From assembly GCA_022760475.1 (NCBI GenBank), contig JALEFZ010000025.1, positions 1 to 64,000 of the forward strand: a stretch of 64,000 nucleotides of DNA, written 5' to 3'. Under the pieces are notes generated by a model, which saw nothing but the letters and a program-made list of their open reading frames with translations, had not been told where the DNA came from and did no database searches. Origin of the DNA: Bacteroidia bacterium (GTDB lineage: Bacteria; Bacteroidota; Bacteroidia; J057). Both the position numbers and the translations under genes were made by a program. Positions 25,982 to 34,468 of the stretch are shown piece after piece (the first letter of the stretch is position 1; every line of letters starts with the position of its first letter).

Positions 25982-27037
25982 TCACTTCATTTCTTCAATC
26001 CACTTTCTCACTGCTTCAACTCCTTCTGTATGGACCAACTTACGTCCTACTTCCGGCATCATGATTCCAGGATCAATGCTTTCCATTCTGTAGATAAGGA
26101 TTGACTGATCTGGTTTTCCGGGGACAATGTCATAATCCAGGTCTCCTGAACCCCTACCTGCCGCAACGGGCGTTTTCTTGACTCCATACACAGAAGGGTC
26201 TTTTTGATGAATGTCCAAAAAGAAGCCCGAAGTACTGGCAGGACCATGGGGATTGTGGCAATGTGCACAGTTGATGTCTAGCCATGCCCGAGCTCGCTCC
26301 TCAGTACTGCCGGATTGAGAATCCTTCCAATTCGGCACAGATGGAATGGATGCATGATCCTCAGGAAGGCCTTCCAGTATTCCAGTTTCAGCCCAGTGGT
26401 CCAACTGATTGCTCGCACCAGAGCCGTAGTCCAGGCTCCCATTCAACTGTCTGGCTGAAGGCCCGATGGGGGTGAGGGCTCCATCCCAACTGTGGCAACT
26501 TTTGCATTGGTTCATGTTGGGCATGACATATTCTACCTTCCTTTTTTTGCCGTTTTCATCCCTCCATTTTACTTCGGCAGTTCCTCCAGCGACCTCTAAT
26601 ACCGCCTCTGTTTGTTCTGCATTCCAGTGATAAGGCAATGCCTTCCAGCCCTTTTCTTCATGAATCAATAGTCGAGTTTCCATCAACCTCTCTCCCTTTT
26701 CAGGATTTCTCATATCCTCAGGGTAGTAGAATGTCTTGATGATCACAGTACCAACAGGAAATTGAAGAACCTTTTGGTCGTTGTAAGCCACAGTTTTGCC
26801 TTTAGGCAATTTTATGTAGCGCCTTTTCCAGGCATAATCCGTGAATAAGGGGGTATTCAGTTCATAGGGAATTACCCCTTTAGCAGGAAGCTGCTCCGCA
26901 AGATTACCCTTGAAAAACCCATATTCACTCAGGTTCATTGGGTAGCCTGTCAACTCATCTTGCTCATTTAGGCTTTTGAATCCGAAAATCAGGATTGGAA
27001 TGATTCCAATAAAAATGAATTTAAAAAGTCGTTTCAT
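25982..27037 (-). CDS. Diheme c-type cytochrome, SO2930/TIGR03806-like
   Basis: About 351 aa from the ATG at 27037 (a TTG lies two codons upstream). An N-terminal membrane or signal segment is followed by a beta-rich domain (~30-170; NTPLFTDYAWKRRYIKLP, FPVGTVIIKTFYYPED) and two CxxCH heme motifs: CKSCH at ~178 and CAHCH at ~257 (INCAHCHNPHGPA). Met residues near IMMPEVGR could be axial ligands. The family pairs regularly with the beta-helix protein encoded immediately upstream; the biochemical role of the pair is not established. A periplasmic redox function is inferred. Confidence 0.85.
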   Translation of the reverse strand: MKRLFKFIFIGIIPILIFGFKSLNEQDELTGYPMNLSEYGFFKGNLAEQLPAKGVIPYELNTPLFTDYAWKRRYIKLPKGKTVAYNDQKVLQFPVGTVIIKTFYYPEDMRNPEKGERLMETRLLIHEEKGWKALPYHWNAEQTEAVLEVAGGTAEVKWRDENGKKRKVEYVMPNMNQCKSCHSWDGALTPIGPSARQLNGSLDYGSGASNQLDHWAETGILEGLPEDHASIPSVPNWKDSQSGSTEERARAWLDINCAHCHNPHGPASTSGFFLDIHQKDPSVYGVKKTPVAAGRGSGDLDYDIVPGKPDQSILIYRMESIDPGIMMPEVGRKLVHTEGVEAVRKWIEEMK

Positions 27038-27093
27038 TACCAAGAAATAAAATAGTTTATGCTTGCTGTGGTGGTTTCTCGGTGAATGTAGGT

Positions 27094-28305
27094 TTAGTCA
27101 TTGATTACTGAAATCTCAGGAGCACTCAGAGAATTTCTCTCACAGTCGTAAATGGAAGCATCCTGACTGGTGTTCTTGAAATTATTTTCTGCATCAAGGT
27201 TCACAAAAGATCCATTTTTATTATTTCTGACACAAATTTGATGCTCCGAAGTATACAATCCATCCTTACCCGTCTTATCCTTATCCAGAATTCCATCATA
27301 CCAGATATGTGGCTGGTTCTTTTTGAACATCTTGAAGGTCAGAAGGCTCAGTTTATGCTTTAGAATGGGTTTGGTGTTTTCTCTTTCAAATGTATTGTCA
27401 TGAATATAAATGGCTGTAGGGTAAGGATAGTATTCCTTGTCGTTTATGGGCCTTTCAGTCATATAATATGAGACGATAGAAGTCGAAAAAGACTGATTGT
27501 TGATGATTTCATTGTTGTAAACCTCAACATTGCTAGCCGCCAGGATGATAATTCCTGTTCCGGGAGGCACAAAGGCTACCGAATTCCCCTTGGGAGCAAA
27601 ATTCTTGTAATTGTTGTCATGTACTTTGTTGTTGTAAAGGCGGACGTTCCCACCGGCTTTTTTGGGAAGGTCAGGAAGGTCGAAGACCAATAGCCCTCCG
27701 GTATTCTCATAGGCCTCGCAGTTGCGTACATCAGCCATGGTAGAATTTTCAATTTCGATCCCTGCCACATTGTGGTGAGCCACCGAGTTCATAACTACTA
27801 TGTTGTGTGATTGGCCTACATATATGCCTGCATCAGAAGCGCCTATGGCCACACAGCCATCTATCACTACATTGGTACAAGAAACCGGATAAAAGCCATA
27901 CGCTCCGTTGGTCTTTTTAGGTTTGCCCGTCCATTCTACCTTCACATCAAACATAAAAATACCCGTTGTATTCATCACCTTGATCAAGTCACCTTTGGCA
28001 TCTTGCAAGGTCATTCCCATCAAAACAATGTCTTTGCTGTTGTCTATCCTAAATCCTTCCGCCCCATCGGTCTGCCCTTTAAAAGAAATTGTAGTTTTGT
28101 CCATTCCTGCTCCTTTGACTACGACCTTTTTCTTTTCATCCATAGAAATAGCGCCGGAGGAAACAAAATTGCCAGCAGGAATGTGTATGGTATCACCAGC
28201 TTCAGCCATGATGAATTTGGTCTGTAATTCCTTGCGAATATCTTTTTGAGCTTGCAATGAATACAGAGTACCCAGTGCAAAAGCGAGTAGTAGTAGACGC
28301 TTCAT
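27094..28305 (-). CDS. Parallel beta-helix repeat protein (TIGR03805-like)
   Basis: A 403-aa exported protein: signal peptide (ending SLQAQ), then right-handed parallel beta-helix coils from ~40 to ~320 with stacked N/V/I repeats (VVIDGCVAIGASDAGIYVGQ, IVVMNSVAHHNVAGIEIENS, ADVRNCEAYENTGGLLVFDL, NVEVYNNEIINNQSFSTS). This fold is shared with pectate lyases, but no lyase active site is evident. It lies 56 bp upstream of the diheme cytochrome gene in one operon; this two-gene association recurs across bacteria. Confidence 0.83.
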   Translation of the reverse strand: MKRLLLLAFALGTLYSLQAQKDIRKELQTKFIMAEAGDTIHIPAGNFVSSGAISMDEKKKVVVKGAGMDKTTISFKGQTDGAEGFRIDNSKDIVLMGMTLQDAKGDLIKVMNTTGIFMFDVKVEWTGKPKKTNGAYGFYPVSCTNVVIDGCVAIGASDAGIYVGQSHNIVVMNSVAHHNVAGIEIENSTMADVRNCEAYENTGGLLVFDLPDLPKKAGGNVRLYNNKVHDNNYKNFAPKGNSVAFVPPGTGIIILAASNVEVYNNEIINNQSFSTSIVSYYMTERPINDKEYYPYPTAIYIHDNTFERENTKPILKHKLSLLTFKMFKKNQPHIWYDGILDKDKTGKDGLYTSEHQICVRNNKNGSFVNLDAENNFKNTSQDASIYDCERNSLSAPEISVIND

Positions 28306-28320
28306 ATGATGAGATTTTTA

Positions 28321-28350
28321 TTTGATAATATTCGAATTTAACTATTTTCC
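28321..28350 (+). promoter_or_regulatory. Candidate promoter for the amidohydrolase
   Basis: TTTG (28321-28324) is followed after 18 nt by TATTTTCC (28343-28350), a partial match to TAnnTTTG. It lies 16 nt before the ATG, in the divergent gap with the beta-helix gene. Confidence 0.3.
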
Positions 28351-28366
28351 TCCAGATTCTAAGTAA

Positions 28367-29485
28367 ATGCTAGTAATTACTGCAAATCGTATATTTTCAC
28401 CAGAAAAGTGGTTGGATAACCATGTACTGGAAATAACAGATGAAGGGAGCATCTTGAATTTAAGGGAATTACGTCCAGGAGAAAAAGTTCAAAAACTGGG
28501 GGATTACCTCATCCCTGGTCTGATCAATGCCCATACACACCTTGAGCTTTCTTACCTCAAATATGAAATCCCCGAAAATACAGGCATGGCAGGCTTTGCT
28601 TGGGAAGTAGTCAAAAGCCGTGGCAGGGTGGTAGATTTTCCCTTACACAAAAAAATCAAGGCCATGGATCGTGCTTTGGACATGGCTTGGGAAGATGGCG
28701 TAGAAGGATTTGGGGATATTGCCAATGAAGAATTAAGTTCCGAAATCAAGGAAAAGTGGGCAGAATATTTTCACTTTCATACCTTCATAGAACTGATAGG
28801 CCTGAATGCAAAAATGGCCGAAACAGTAGTTGAGAAGGGGAAAGACCTACTTTCAAAGTTTGGAAAGGCCTCCCTAACTTTACATGCACCTTATTCCATC
28901 TCAGCGACACTAAAGGAACTGGTCTATCAGGAGCCAGGTCCTTTTTCCATTCATTTGCTTGAATCAAAAGAGGAGAGAGAAGTATTTGAGAAAGGGGAGG
29001 GTGCCATGGTTGATTTCTTCATGAAGTTGGGCATCAATTTCATCGGGATGGAGCATCGCGATCCACAATCCTACCTCTTGGAAGGCTTTCCCACTTCGAA
29101 GAAGGTGCTCTGGGTTCACTTGAAGGAGGCAAGTAAAAGGCATTTGAAGCAATTGGCACTGATTCCCGAGTCATGGTTTTGTCTCTGTCCTCGTTCCAAT
29201 GTGTTTATCCATGGAGACGGGCCTGACATCAACAAGTTTCTGCCATATTCGGACAGGGTTTGCCTAGGTACCGATAGCCTGGCAAGCAATTATGACCTGA
29301 GTATCTGGGAGGAAGTAAAATGGATCAGGAAGCACTATCCAGAAGTTCCGTTTCATCAGTTGGTTTCCTGGGCTACATACAATGGAGCTAGGGCTTTGGG
29401 CTTTGATAGATTGGGTTCATTCGAAGTTGGCAACAAACCGGGAGTGCTGGCTGTTGATGGAAATGAATTGCAACGCTTGTTTTAA
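28367..29485 (+). CDS. Amidohydrolase family protein (aminofutalosine deaminase-like)
   Basis: A 372-aa metal-dependent hydrolase or deaminase. The metal ligands of a mononuclear deaminase are visible: His56 and His58 (NAHTHLE), His196 (SIHLLES) followed by Glu199, and Asp303 (GTDSLASN). LHAPYSIS (His173), the CPRSN motif (~275) and the SNYDLSIWEE segment fit the family containing 6-amino-6-deoxyfutalosine deaminase of the futalosine menaquinone route. The substrate is not proven and no other mqn gene is adjacent; a related cytosine/guanine-type deaminase is possible. Confidence 0.78.
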   Translation: MLVITANRIFSPEKWLDNHVLEITDEGSILNLRELRPGEKVQKLGDYLIPGLINAHTHLELSYLKYEIPENTGMAGFAWEVVKSRGRVVDFPLHKKIKAMDRALDMAWEDGVEGFGDIANEELSSEIKEKWAEYFHFHTFIELIGLNAKMAETVVEKGKDLLSKFGKASLTLHAPYSISATLKELVYQEPGPFSIHLLESKEEREVFEKGEGAMVDFFMKLGINFIGMEHRDPQSYLLEGFPTSKKVLWVHLKEASKRHLKQLALIPESWFCLCPRSNVFIHGDGPDINKFLPYSDRVCLGTDSLASNYDLSIWEEVKWIRKHYPEVPFHQLVSWATYNGARALGFDRLGSFEVGNKPGVLAVDGNELQRLF

Positions 29486-29534
29486 TGCCTTGGCATGATG
29501 AGCTTTGTAAGGTAAGTCTGCTAGAATTAAATCG

Positions 29535-30143
29535 ATGAAAAAACGTAAAGCTAGAGATCCCCGCCTCATTCAGATTGGCAACAAATTGATCAGTGAAGAC
29601 CTGAAAGACGAGATGTTTGCCTGCGATATATCTGCATGCAAGGGGGCTTGTTGTGTGGAGGGAGACATTGGAGCACCCTTGGACAGGAGCGAATTGGCCG
29701 TTCTGGAGGACATCTATCCGAAGGTCAAGCCCTTCCTTCGTGAAGAAGGCGTAAAGGCGATCGAAGATCAAGGTAGCTGGATCAATGACTGGACTGGAGG
29801 CATCTCCACTCCTCTTGTGGATGGCAATGAATGTGCCTATGTTACCTTTTCTGAGGATGGGGTAGCACTTTGCGGAATCGAACAGGCATATGAAGCAGGT
29901 GAAGTTGATTTCAAAAAGCCGGTCAGTTGCCACCTTTATCCCATAAGGGTTGAAAAGAGTAAAAACTTTGAAACCCTATCCTATGATCGATGGGAAATAT
30001 GCTCTGCAGCCTGTCTCAAAGGAAAGGTTCAAGGGGTGAAGGTGTATGAGTTCACCAAAGATGCCATAATCAGGGCCTATGGAGATGAGTTTTGGAATGA
30101 ATTGGATGTTGTTGTCAAGGCATTGGATGGAGATCATTCATGA
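29535..30143 (+). CDS. DUF3109 family cysteine-rich protein
   Basis: A 202-aa soluble protein of a conserved Bacteroidota family. Cys30, 35, 39 and 40 (CDISACKGACC) plus later Cys in ALCGIE, SCHLYPIRV and ICSAACLKG form a pattern similar to zinc/iron-chelating YkgJ-type proteins; metal or Fe-S binding is inferred. It starts 49 bp after the amidohydrolase and abuts the convergent next gene with no gap (stop ends 30143, next stop begins 30144). Confidence 0.8.
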   Translation: MKKRKARDPRLIQIGNKLISEDLKDEMFACDISACKGACCVEGDIGAPLDRSELAVLEDIYPKVKPFLREEGVKAIEDQGSWINDWTGGISTPLVDGNECAYVTFSEDGVALCGIEQAYEAGEVDFKKPVSCHLYPIRVEKSKNFETLSYDRWEICSAACLKGKVQGVKVYEFTKDAIIRAYGDEFWNELDVVVKALDGDHS

Positions 30144-30764
30144 TCAGACCTTGTCCCAAAATTGAATTTTCTGAAAGTTATTCGTGCTTCTGTTTTTGAT
30201 AAGATTCAATAAGTCGAACAGGAAAATATTATCTTCTTCTGATTGCGTTTTATTTTGTACATGCACCTCTATATTCCCCTTAAGGTGAATGATAGTTAGC
30301 CTGAGTGCTTCAGCCTTCCTGATCCAATCCATAGAATCATCTTCAAACCCCCCACCCATTCCTCTTGAAACATATACATTGAGGCGCTTGATGTTGGTCC
30401 AAGGAATGTCTTGAGTCTTTGAATCACTTATTAACTGCATTCCTGCATCAGAGAGATTCAGCTTTCCCAATACCTTGATTCGGCTATCCAGGGGGACAAA
30501 ACGTCTGTATAGTTTTATCGCAATTGCTCCAAGAAAAATACTAAGGGTAAATATCAACAAGGGAAAAAACCACTTTGGCTGGGCAGCAATAGATCCGCCG
30601 AATCTGGTCTTTGCCCCGAAAAGCGACATCCACAATGGCCCGATCATTCCAACTGATACAATGGAAGAAATTGTCAGGAAAAAGTTTAGGCTAGAATTCA
30701 GTAGAGGGTATTTAGGCGGAGCAACAATTTGAAACGAATAATCTTTCACCCAGTTTGTGTTCAT
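30144..30764 (-). CDS. Hypothetical membrane protein with two TM helices
   Basis: About 206 aa from the ATG at 30764 (MNTNWVKDYSF); a TTG nine codons upstream is a weaker alternative. It has two hydrophobic helices (SLNFFLTISSIVSVGMIGPLWMS and KWFFPLLIFTLSIFLGAIAIK), followed by a ~120-aa cytoplasmic domain with a beta-rich pattern (IKVLGKLNLSDAGMQL, IPWTNIKRLNVYVSRGMGGG) that recalls PH-like or bPH domains. No family is recognised. It lies 49 bp downstream of panC. Confidence 0.55.
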   Translation of the reverse strand: MNTNWVKDYSFQIVAPPKYPLLNSSLNFFLTISSIVSVGMIGPLWMSLFGAKTRFGGSIAAQPKWFFPLLIFTLSIFLGAIAIKLYRRFVPLDSRIKVLGKLNLSDAGMQLISDSKTQDIPWTNIKRLNVYVSRGMGGGFEDDSMDWIRKAEALRLTIIHLKGNIEVHVQNKTQSEEDNIFLFDLLNLIKNRSTNNFQKIQFWDKV

Positions 30765-30813
30765 GCTTATTGATTTCAATAAGGATAACAAATTATTCCA
30801 AGGGGTTTAAACC

Positions 30814-31662
30814 TTAACTCAATCTCATGTTGTCAATCAGCCTTGTTTTTCCAAGATAGGCAGCCATAAAGGCATGGGGCTTATTAGCAGCATCCAGACT
30901 GTCTACCAATGCTAGGGTCTCTGCATTTCGAATCTGAATATAATCAAGTTTGACCAGTGGATAGTTGGTGATATTTTCCTTTACAAATGCCAAGGCTTTA
31001 TCGACAGAATCAAATTGTTCTGGATGGTCTTTTATATAGCACAATGACTGATATAAATAAAGGGCGTCCTTTCTCTCCTCCTGGCTTAAATAGCGATTTC
31101 TGCTACTCATGGCAAGGCCATCATCTTCTCTTATTATGGGACATGCTATAATTTCGATGGGAAAATGCAGCTCTTTGACAAGGGTTTTGATGATCAATTG
31201 TTGCTGAAAATCCTTCAGTCCAAAGTAGGCACGTTGTGGCTGAATGATGTGAAAAAGGATAGATACTACCTGCACCACACCATTCATATGGGTGGGTCTG
31301 GTCTCGCCTTCCATGACCTTGTCCAGGTCTCTAATGTTAAAATTGATTTGGCTGGGTTCGGCTGGGTAGACCTCATTAGCTATTGGAGCAAAAACTGCAT
31401 CTACACCCAGAGACTCGGCCAGAGCGATATCTGCTTCCAATGTACGGGGGTACTTATCCAGGTCCTCCCCCGGAGCAAACTGAGTCGGGTTGACGAAGAT
31501 GCTCAGGACACTCAGGTCATTCTGTGCGACGGATGCTTCCATTAGACTGGCATGACCCTGATGGAGGGCGCCCATGGTCGGAACAAATCCTAAACTGAGG
31601 CCAGAGTGGAGGTTCTTTCTCCAATTCCTGTATGAATTGATATCATTAAATACCTGTATCAT
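30814..31662 (-). CDS. panC: Pantothenate synthetase
   Basis: A 282-aa cytoplasmic enzyme that condenses pantoate and beta-alanine with ATP to form pantothenate (coenzyme A pathway). The class I nucleotidyl-transfer motifs are intact: FVPTMGALHQGHASLM (HxGH), LSIFVNPTQFAPGEDLDKYPR, FGLKDFQQ and EDGLAMSSRNRYLS (the KMSKS equivalent). It is divergent from the GT5-like gene, an order conserved in Bacteroidota. No panD follows; the next gene is a hypothetical membrane protein. Confidence 0.97.
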   Translation of the reverse strand: MIQVFNDINSYRNWRKNLHSGLSLGFVPTMGALHQGHASLMEASVAQNDLSVLSIFVNPTQFAPGEDLDKYPRTLEADIALAESLGVDAVFAPIANEVYPAEPSQINFNIRDLDKVMEGETRPTHMNGVVQVVSILFHIIQPQRAYFGLKDFQQQLIIKTLVKELHFPIEIIACPIIREDDGLAMSSRNRYLSQEERKDALYLYQSLCYIKDHPEQFDSVDKALAFVKENITNYPLVKLDYIQIRNAETLALVDSLDAANKPHAFMAAYLGKTRLIDNMRLS

Positions 31663-31755
31663 GGGTGATTTTGAGGCAAGAGACTGATAATGAGGAGAAA
31701 ATGGCCGTTGGAATGCGAAACGGTACCAATAAGGGCGTTAATATAGGGAGCTTAA

Positions 31756-31786
31756 TTGTTAAACCAAATATTTTTGATTATTTTTG
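31756..31786 (+). promoter_or_regulatory. Strong Bacteroidota promoter for the GT5-like gene
   Basis: TTG (31756-31758), a 20-nt spacer, and TATTTTTG (31779-31786) give a full match to the Bacteroidota sigma consensus TTG-N19-21-TAnnTTTG. It gives a leader of about 50 nt before the ATG at 31844. It is the clearest promoter in the window. Confidence 0.7.
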
Positions 31787-31843
31787 CAGTCTAATATTTA
31801 TACCTGTAGAGGTAAAGGCTTTCACTCCTAGTAATTGTGTTAT

Positions 31844-32662
31844 ATGAGCAAAAAATTGCGAATCCTCTATGTAACTTCCGAGATTGATCCATTCCTCAAG
31901 ATGAGTAGCGCAGCCGACCTGATCCGTCTTCTTCCTCAAAAGCTGCAGGAGAAGGGCCACGAGATCAGGATTTTTATGCCCAAGTTTGGGGTCATAAATG
32001 AGCGCCGCAACCGTCTGCACGAGGTGGTTCGCCTATCGGGAATCAACATTAGGGTAGCTGGCGAGGAGAAACCGCTAACCATCAAGGTGGCTTCCATTCC
32101 AAATGCCAAACTTCAGGTCTACTTCCTGGACAATGAGGATTATTTCAAACGAAAATCTGTTCTTAAGGATCCGGATTCAGATACTTTTCATGTGGATAAT
32201 GACGAAAGAGCAATCTTTTTCTGCAAAGGGGTGATCGAAACGGTCAAAAAACTCGGATGGCCGCCCGACATTATTCACTGTCATGACTGGATGACTGCAT
32301 TTATTCCACTATATTTGCGCACGCATTACAAAGAAGACCCCATGTTCAAAAGAACAAAAACCGTCTTCACTGTTTACAACAATGGCTTTGACAGCGAGTT
32401 GGCCCAAAATTACCTGGATAAAGTAAGGGTAGATGGCATCGAAGATGAGAACCTAGACAACTATGACGGCCCAAATTACGTCGGTGTAGTAAAGGGTGGA
32501 ATCGCACTTTCAGATGTAGTAACCAAAGGACATCCTGAAATCGATGCGCAACTCGAGGCTTATATTGAGCAGACGCAAAATGAAAAGATTTACTTCGATT
32601 ACGAAGACAAAGACCAATATGTCGAAGGGTACCAGAAACTCTACGCAGACATTTCAAACTGA
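31844..32662 (+). CDS. Glycogen/starch synthase-like protein, N-terminal GT5 half only
   Basis: A 272-aa protein equal to the first GT-B half of glycogen synthase. The ATG at 31844 (MSKKLRILYVTSE) is used; a TTG at 31835 is not needed. It retains the GT5 signature IIHCHDWMTAFIPLYL and VVTKGHPEI, but the ADP-glucose-binding KTGGL motif expected after the first strand is replaced by FLKMSSAADLI, and the C-terminal donor domain is absent. Short versions like this next to panC are common in Bacteroidota. Because both donor-binding elements are missing, catalytic activity is doubtful; a regulatory role is possible. Confidence 0.85.
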   Translation: MSKKLRILYVTSEIDPFLKMSSAADLIRLLPQKLQEKGHEIRIFMPKFGVINERRNRLHEVVRLSGINIRVAGEEKPLTIKVASIPNAKLQVYFLDNEDYFKRKSVLKDPDSDTFHVDNDERAIFFCKGVIETVKKLGWPPDIIHCHDWMTAFIPLYLRTHYKEDPMFKRTKTVFTVYNNGFDSELAQNYLDKVRVDGIEDENLDNYDGPNYVGVVKGGIALSDVVTKGHPEIDAQLEAYIEQTQNEKIYFDYEDKDQYVEGYQKLYADISN

Positions 32663-32669
32663 TTTTACT

Positions 32670-33989
32670 TTGAGAAATATCAAGGCTTCATGGCTGTCCG
32701 CCTGCTTTTTGGCGGCAGCCATGCTTTTTTTGGCTGGATGCCAAGATGGCATAGGGAGTGTTGGACAGGAAGTCCTTCCCCCCACCGATCAAATCAATAC
32801 TTTTTTTGCCGATGATCTGGAATTAGAGTTTTCTTCCAAGGCAGTCGATAGTGTCAATTCCTATCGTCAAATCAGGGACTTATTCGGTAATTATGTAGAT
32901 CCCCAATTTGGGAGAATGACTGCCAGCTTTTTCTCTGAGTTTAATCCAAGCCTTACCACCAGTTTCAATGGCCTTTCCTCCAACGACCTGGTGTTTGACT
33001 CAGTCATCCTGAAAATTGCCATCACTGCCAGTTATGGGAGACCTGAGAGTCCACAGATTCTTCAGGTGTTTGAGCTTCAGGATACCCTACCCACTGAGGC
33101 CATCGCCGATAACGATGGATTGCCCGTCAAAGGCCCAGAACTTTCCAACGATTTTCAGTTTACCGTCGATGGCAATACGGGCGAAGCACAGCTATCCGTT
33201 CGTCTCTCTGATGAACTTGGTACAAGATTGCTTTTCGCAGATTCTTCCGACCTGAACAACGATGATGCTTTCGCCCAACTTTTTCCCGGGCTTGCCATAT
33301 CAACCCAGCCAGTTAATTTCTTCTCCAGAGAACCAGGAGCTATTTATCAGGTTTTCTCTACAGGAGGAAATACAGAAATCGAGCTGTTTTACAAGAAAAG
33401 AGACGAAAACAGCCAGGCTTTCTTTAGCGAATCTGCTGTGTTTGGAATTTCTGGAAGCACCAAAAGGCTCTTTAGCCTAAGAAGAGAAGATACGGAAGGA
33501 ACCGTCTTTGAGAGCAATTTTCTTGATAAGGACAGCGCGAACTTCTATGAATTTATTCAAGGGGTCAGTCTTATAGAAAATACCGTCAAGTTTCCTGATC
33601 TACCCAAATTAGGGAATGTCTTATCCAACAGAGCCGTCCTCACCCTTCAGGTTGTACCTGAGTTTCTTGGGAGTAACGACCGCTTTACCCCACCTGAAGA
33701 CCTGGAAGTATATGTTGCGGATGCTGAAGGCAATATTTCTTTCAACGATGATAGTGTCGCCAGACTTGCTGTAGATGGATTGGTTTCTTATTCCTCTAGC
33801 AGCAACTCATACGAAATCATACTGACTGAATATGTGAATCAAGTAATTTTAGGGCAAGAGGAAAACAACGGCTTGGTGATCAGGCCTGTATTCTCAAATG
33901 TTGTTGTGAATCGCGCCATTTTTGGTGGCTTGGCTCATCCTGATTATGCCCCCAAGTTTGAGGTATTCTACATCAACTTCCCCAACTAG
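32670..33989 (+). CDS. DUF4270 family lipoprotein
   Basis: About 440 aa. A lipoprotein signal (ASWLSACFLAAAMLFLAGC) is followed by the family features IGSVGQEVLPPTDQINTFFADDLELEF, YVDPQFGRMTASFFSEF and SNDLVFDSVILKI, with the conserved C-terminal FVVRPVFSN-type strand. The start is uncertain: TTG at 32670 gives an ideal 24-residue signal peptide 8 nt after the preceding stop, while ATG at 32619 would overlap the GT5-like gene by 44 bp with a longer polar head. DUF4270 proteins consistently follow this synthase in Bacteroidota; their role is unknown. The gene ends at a strong terminator. Confidence 0.85.
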   Translation: MRNIKASWLSACFLAAAMLFLAGCQDGIGSVGQEVLPPTDQINTFFADDLELEFSSKAVDSVNSYRQIRDLFGNYVDPQFGRMTASFFSEFNPSLTTSFNGLSSNDLVFDSVILKIAITASYGRPESPQILQVFELQDTLPTEAIADNDGLPVKGPELSNDFQFTVDGNTGEAQLSVRLSDELGTRLLFADSSDLNNDDAFAQLFPGLAISTQPVNFFSREPGAIYQVFSTGGNTEIELFYKKRDENSQAFFSESAVFGISGSTKRLFSLRREDTEGTVFESNFLDKDSANFYEFIQGVSLIENTVKFPDLPKLGNVLSNRAVLTLQVVPEFLGSNDRFTPPEDLEVYVADAEGNISFNDDSVARLAVDGLVSYSSSSNSYEIILTEYVNQVILGQEENNGLVIRPVFSNVVVNRAIFGGLAHPDYAPKFEVFYINFPN

Positions 33990-34022
33990 ATCCAAAATTC
34001 ATACGCTCGCACATGAAAGATA

Positions 34023-34058
34023 ATACCCCAATGTCAAAATTTTGGGGTATCTTTTCTT
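34023..34058 (+). terminator. Rho-independent terminator of the DUF4270 gene
   Basis: ATACCCCAA (34023-34031) and TTGGGGTAT (34042-34050) form a perfect 9-bp stem with a 10-nt loop, followed by CTTTTCTT. It lies 33 nt after the stop codon. Confidence 0.75.
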
Positions 34059-34069
34059 AGAAAAATCAA

Positions 34070-34077
34070 TACTTTTG
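34070..34077 (+). promoter_or_regulatory. Bacteroidota -7 element (TACTTTTG) far upstream of glmS
   Basis: An exact TAnnTTTG match just after the DUF4270 terminator. The nearest TTTG upstream is 25 nt away, longer than usual. If used, it would give glmS a ~385-nt leader or transcribe a short noncoding RNA. Confidence 0.35.
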
Positions 34078-34468
34078 CCCTCCAGTGGATTTTTTTGTTT
34101 CCTGAAACAAAATTGATCCCTTATAATGACCTTTTCCTGGATTGCTCAAATTCTACTGCTACAACGCCTTATTAGGGCTAACAAATGCGTTCAAGGAGAA
34201 GGATCATCCACATTCTTAAACCTTTTTGTGAATAAATCGTCCAGAATATTCGATTATTCTTAGAGCGATGGGAAGCTTGTAAGTTAAGGTAAGAATTTAT
34301 TAACCCTAAAATTGCTCAAAATAAAATATATTGTGGGCGACAAATAATCACAGATTTGTTGCACTTTTTCTACCCTTTCTGTCACCCATGCAAATGGCCT
34401 TGAATATTCCTGACAGCTAGGCGTTATTTACCTTCAAGCAATCTTTTATTTAATAATCCAAGCTTAAT

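Larger units (their letters stand above)
33990..34468 (+). other. 479-bp intergenic region upstream of glmS
   Basis: It contains the DUF4270 terminator (34023-34058) and a TACTTTTG -7 element (34070-34077) ~390 nt before the glmS ATG. The remainder is AT-rich with no ORF that I can support, no tRNA and no recognisable glmS ribozyme. TACCTTCA at ~34430 could be a second, closer -7 element. Confidence 0.5.

Noticed and set aside
27094-28305. Pectate lyase function for the beta-helix protein
   Set aside because: The fold is similar, but no Ca2+ site or catalytic Arg/Lys pattern of pectate lyases could be identified; the pairing with a cytochrome fits the uncharacterised family better.
33990-34468. 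glmS ribozyme/riboswitch before glmS
   Set aside because: I could not recognise the conserved glmS ribozyme core in this AT-rich leader, and the class is chiefly known from Firmicutes.
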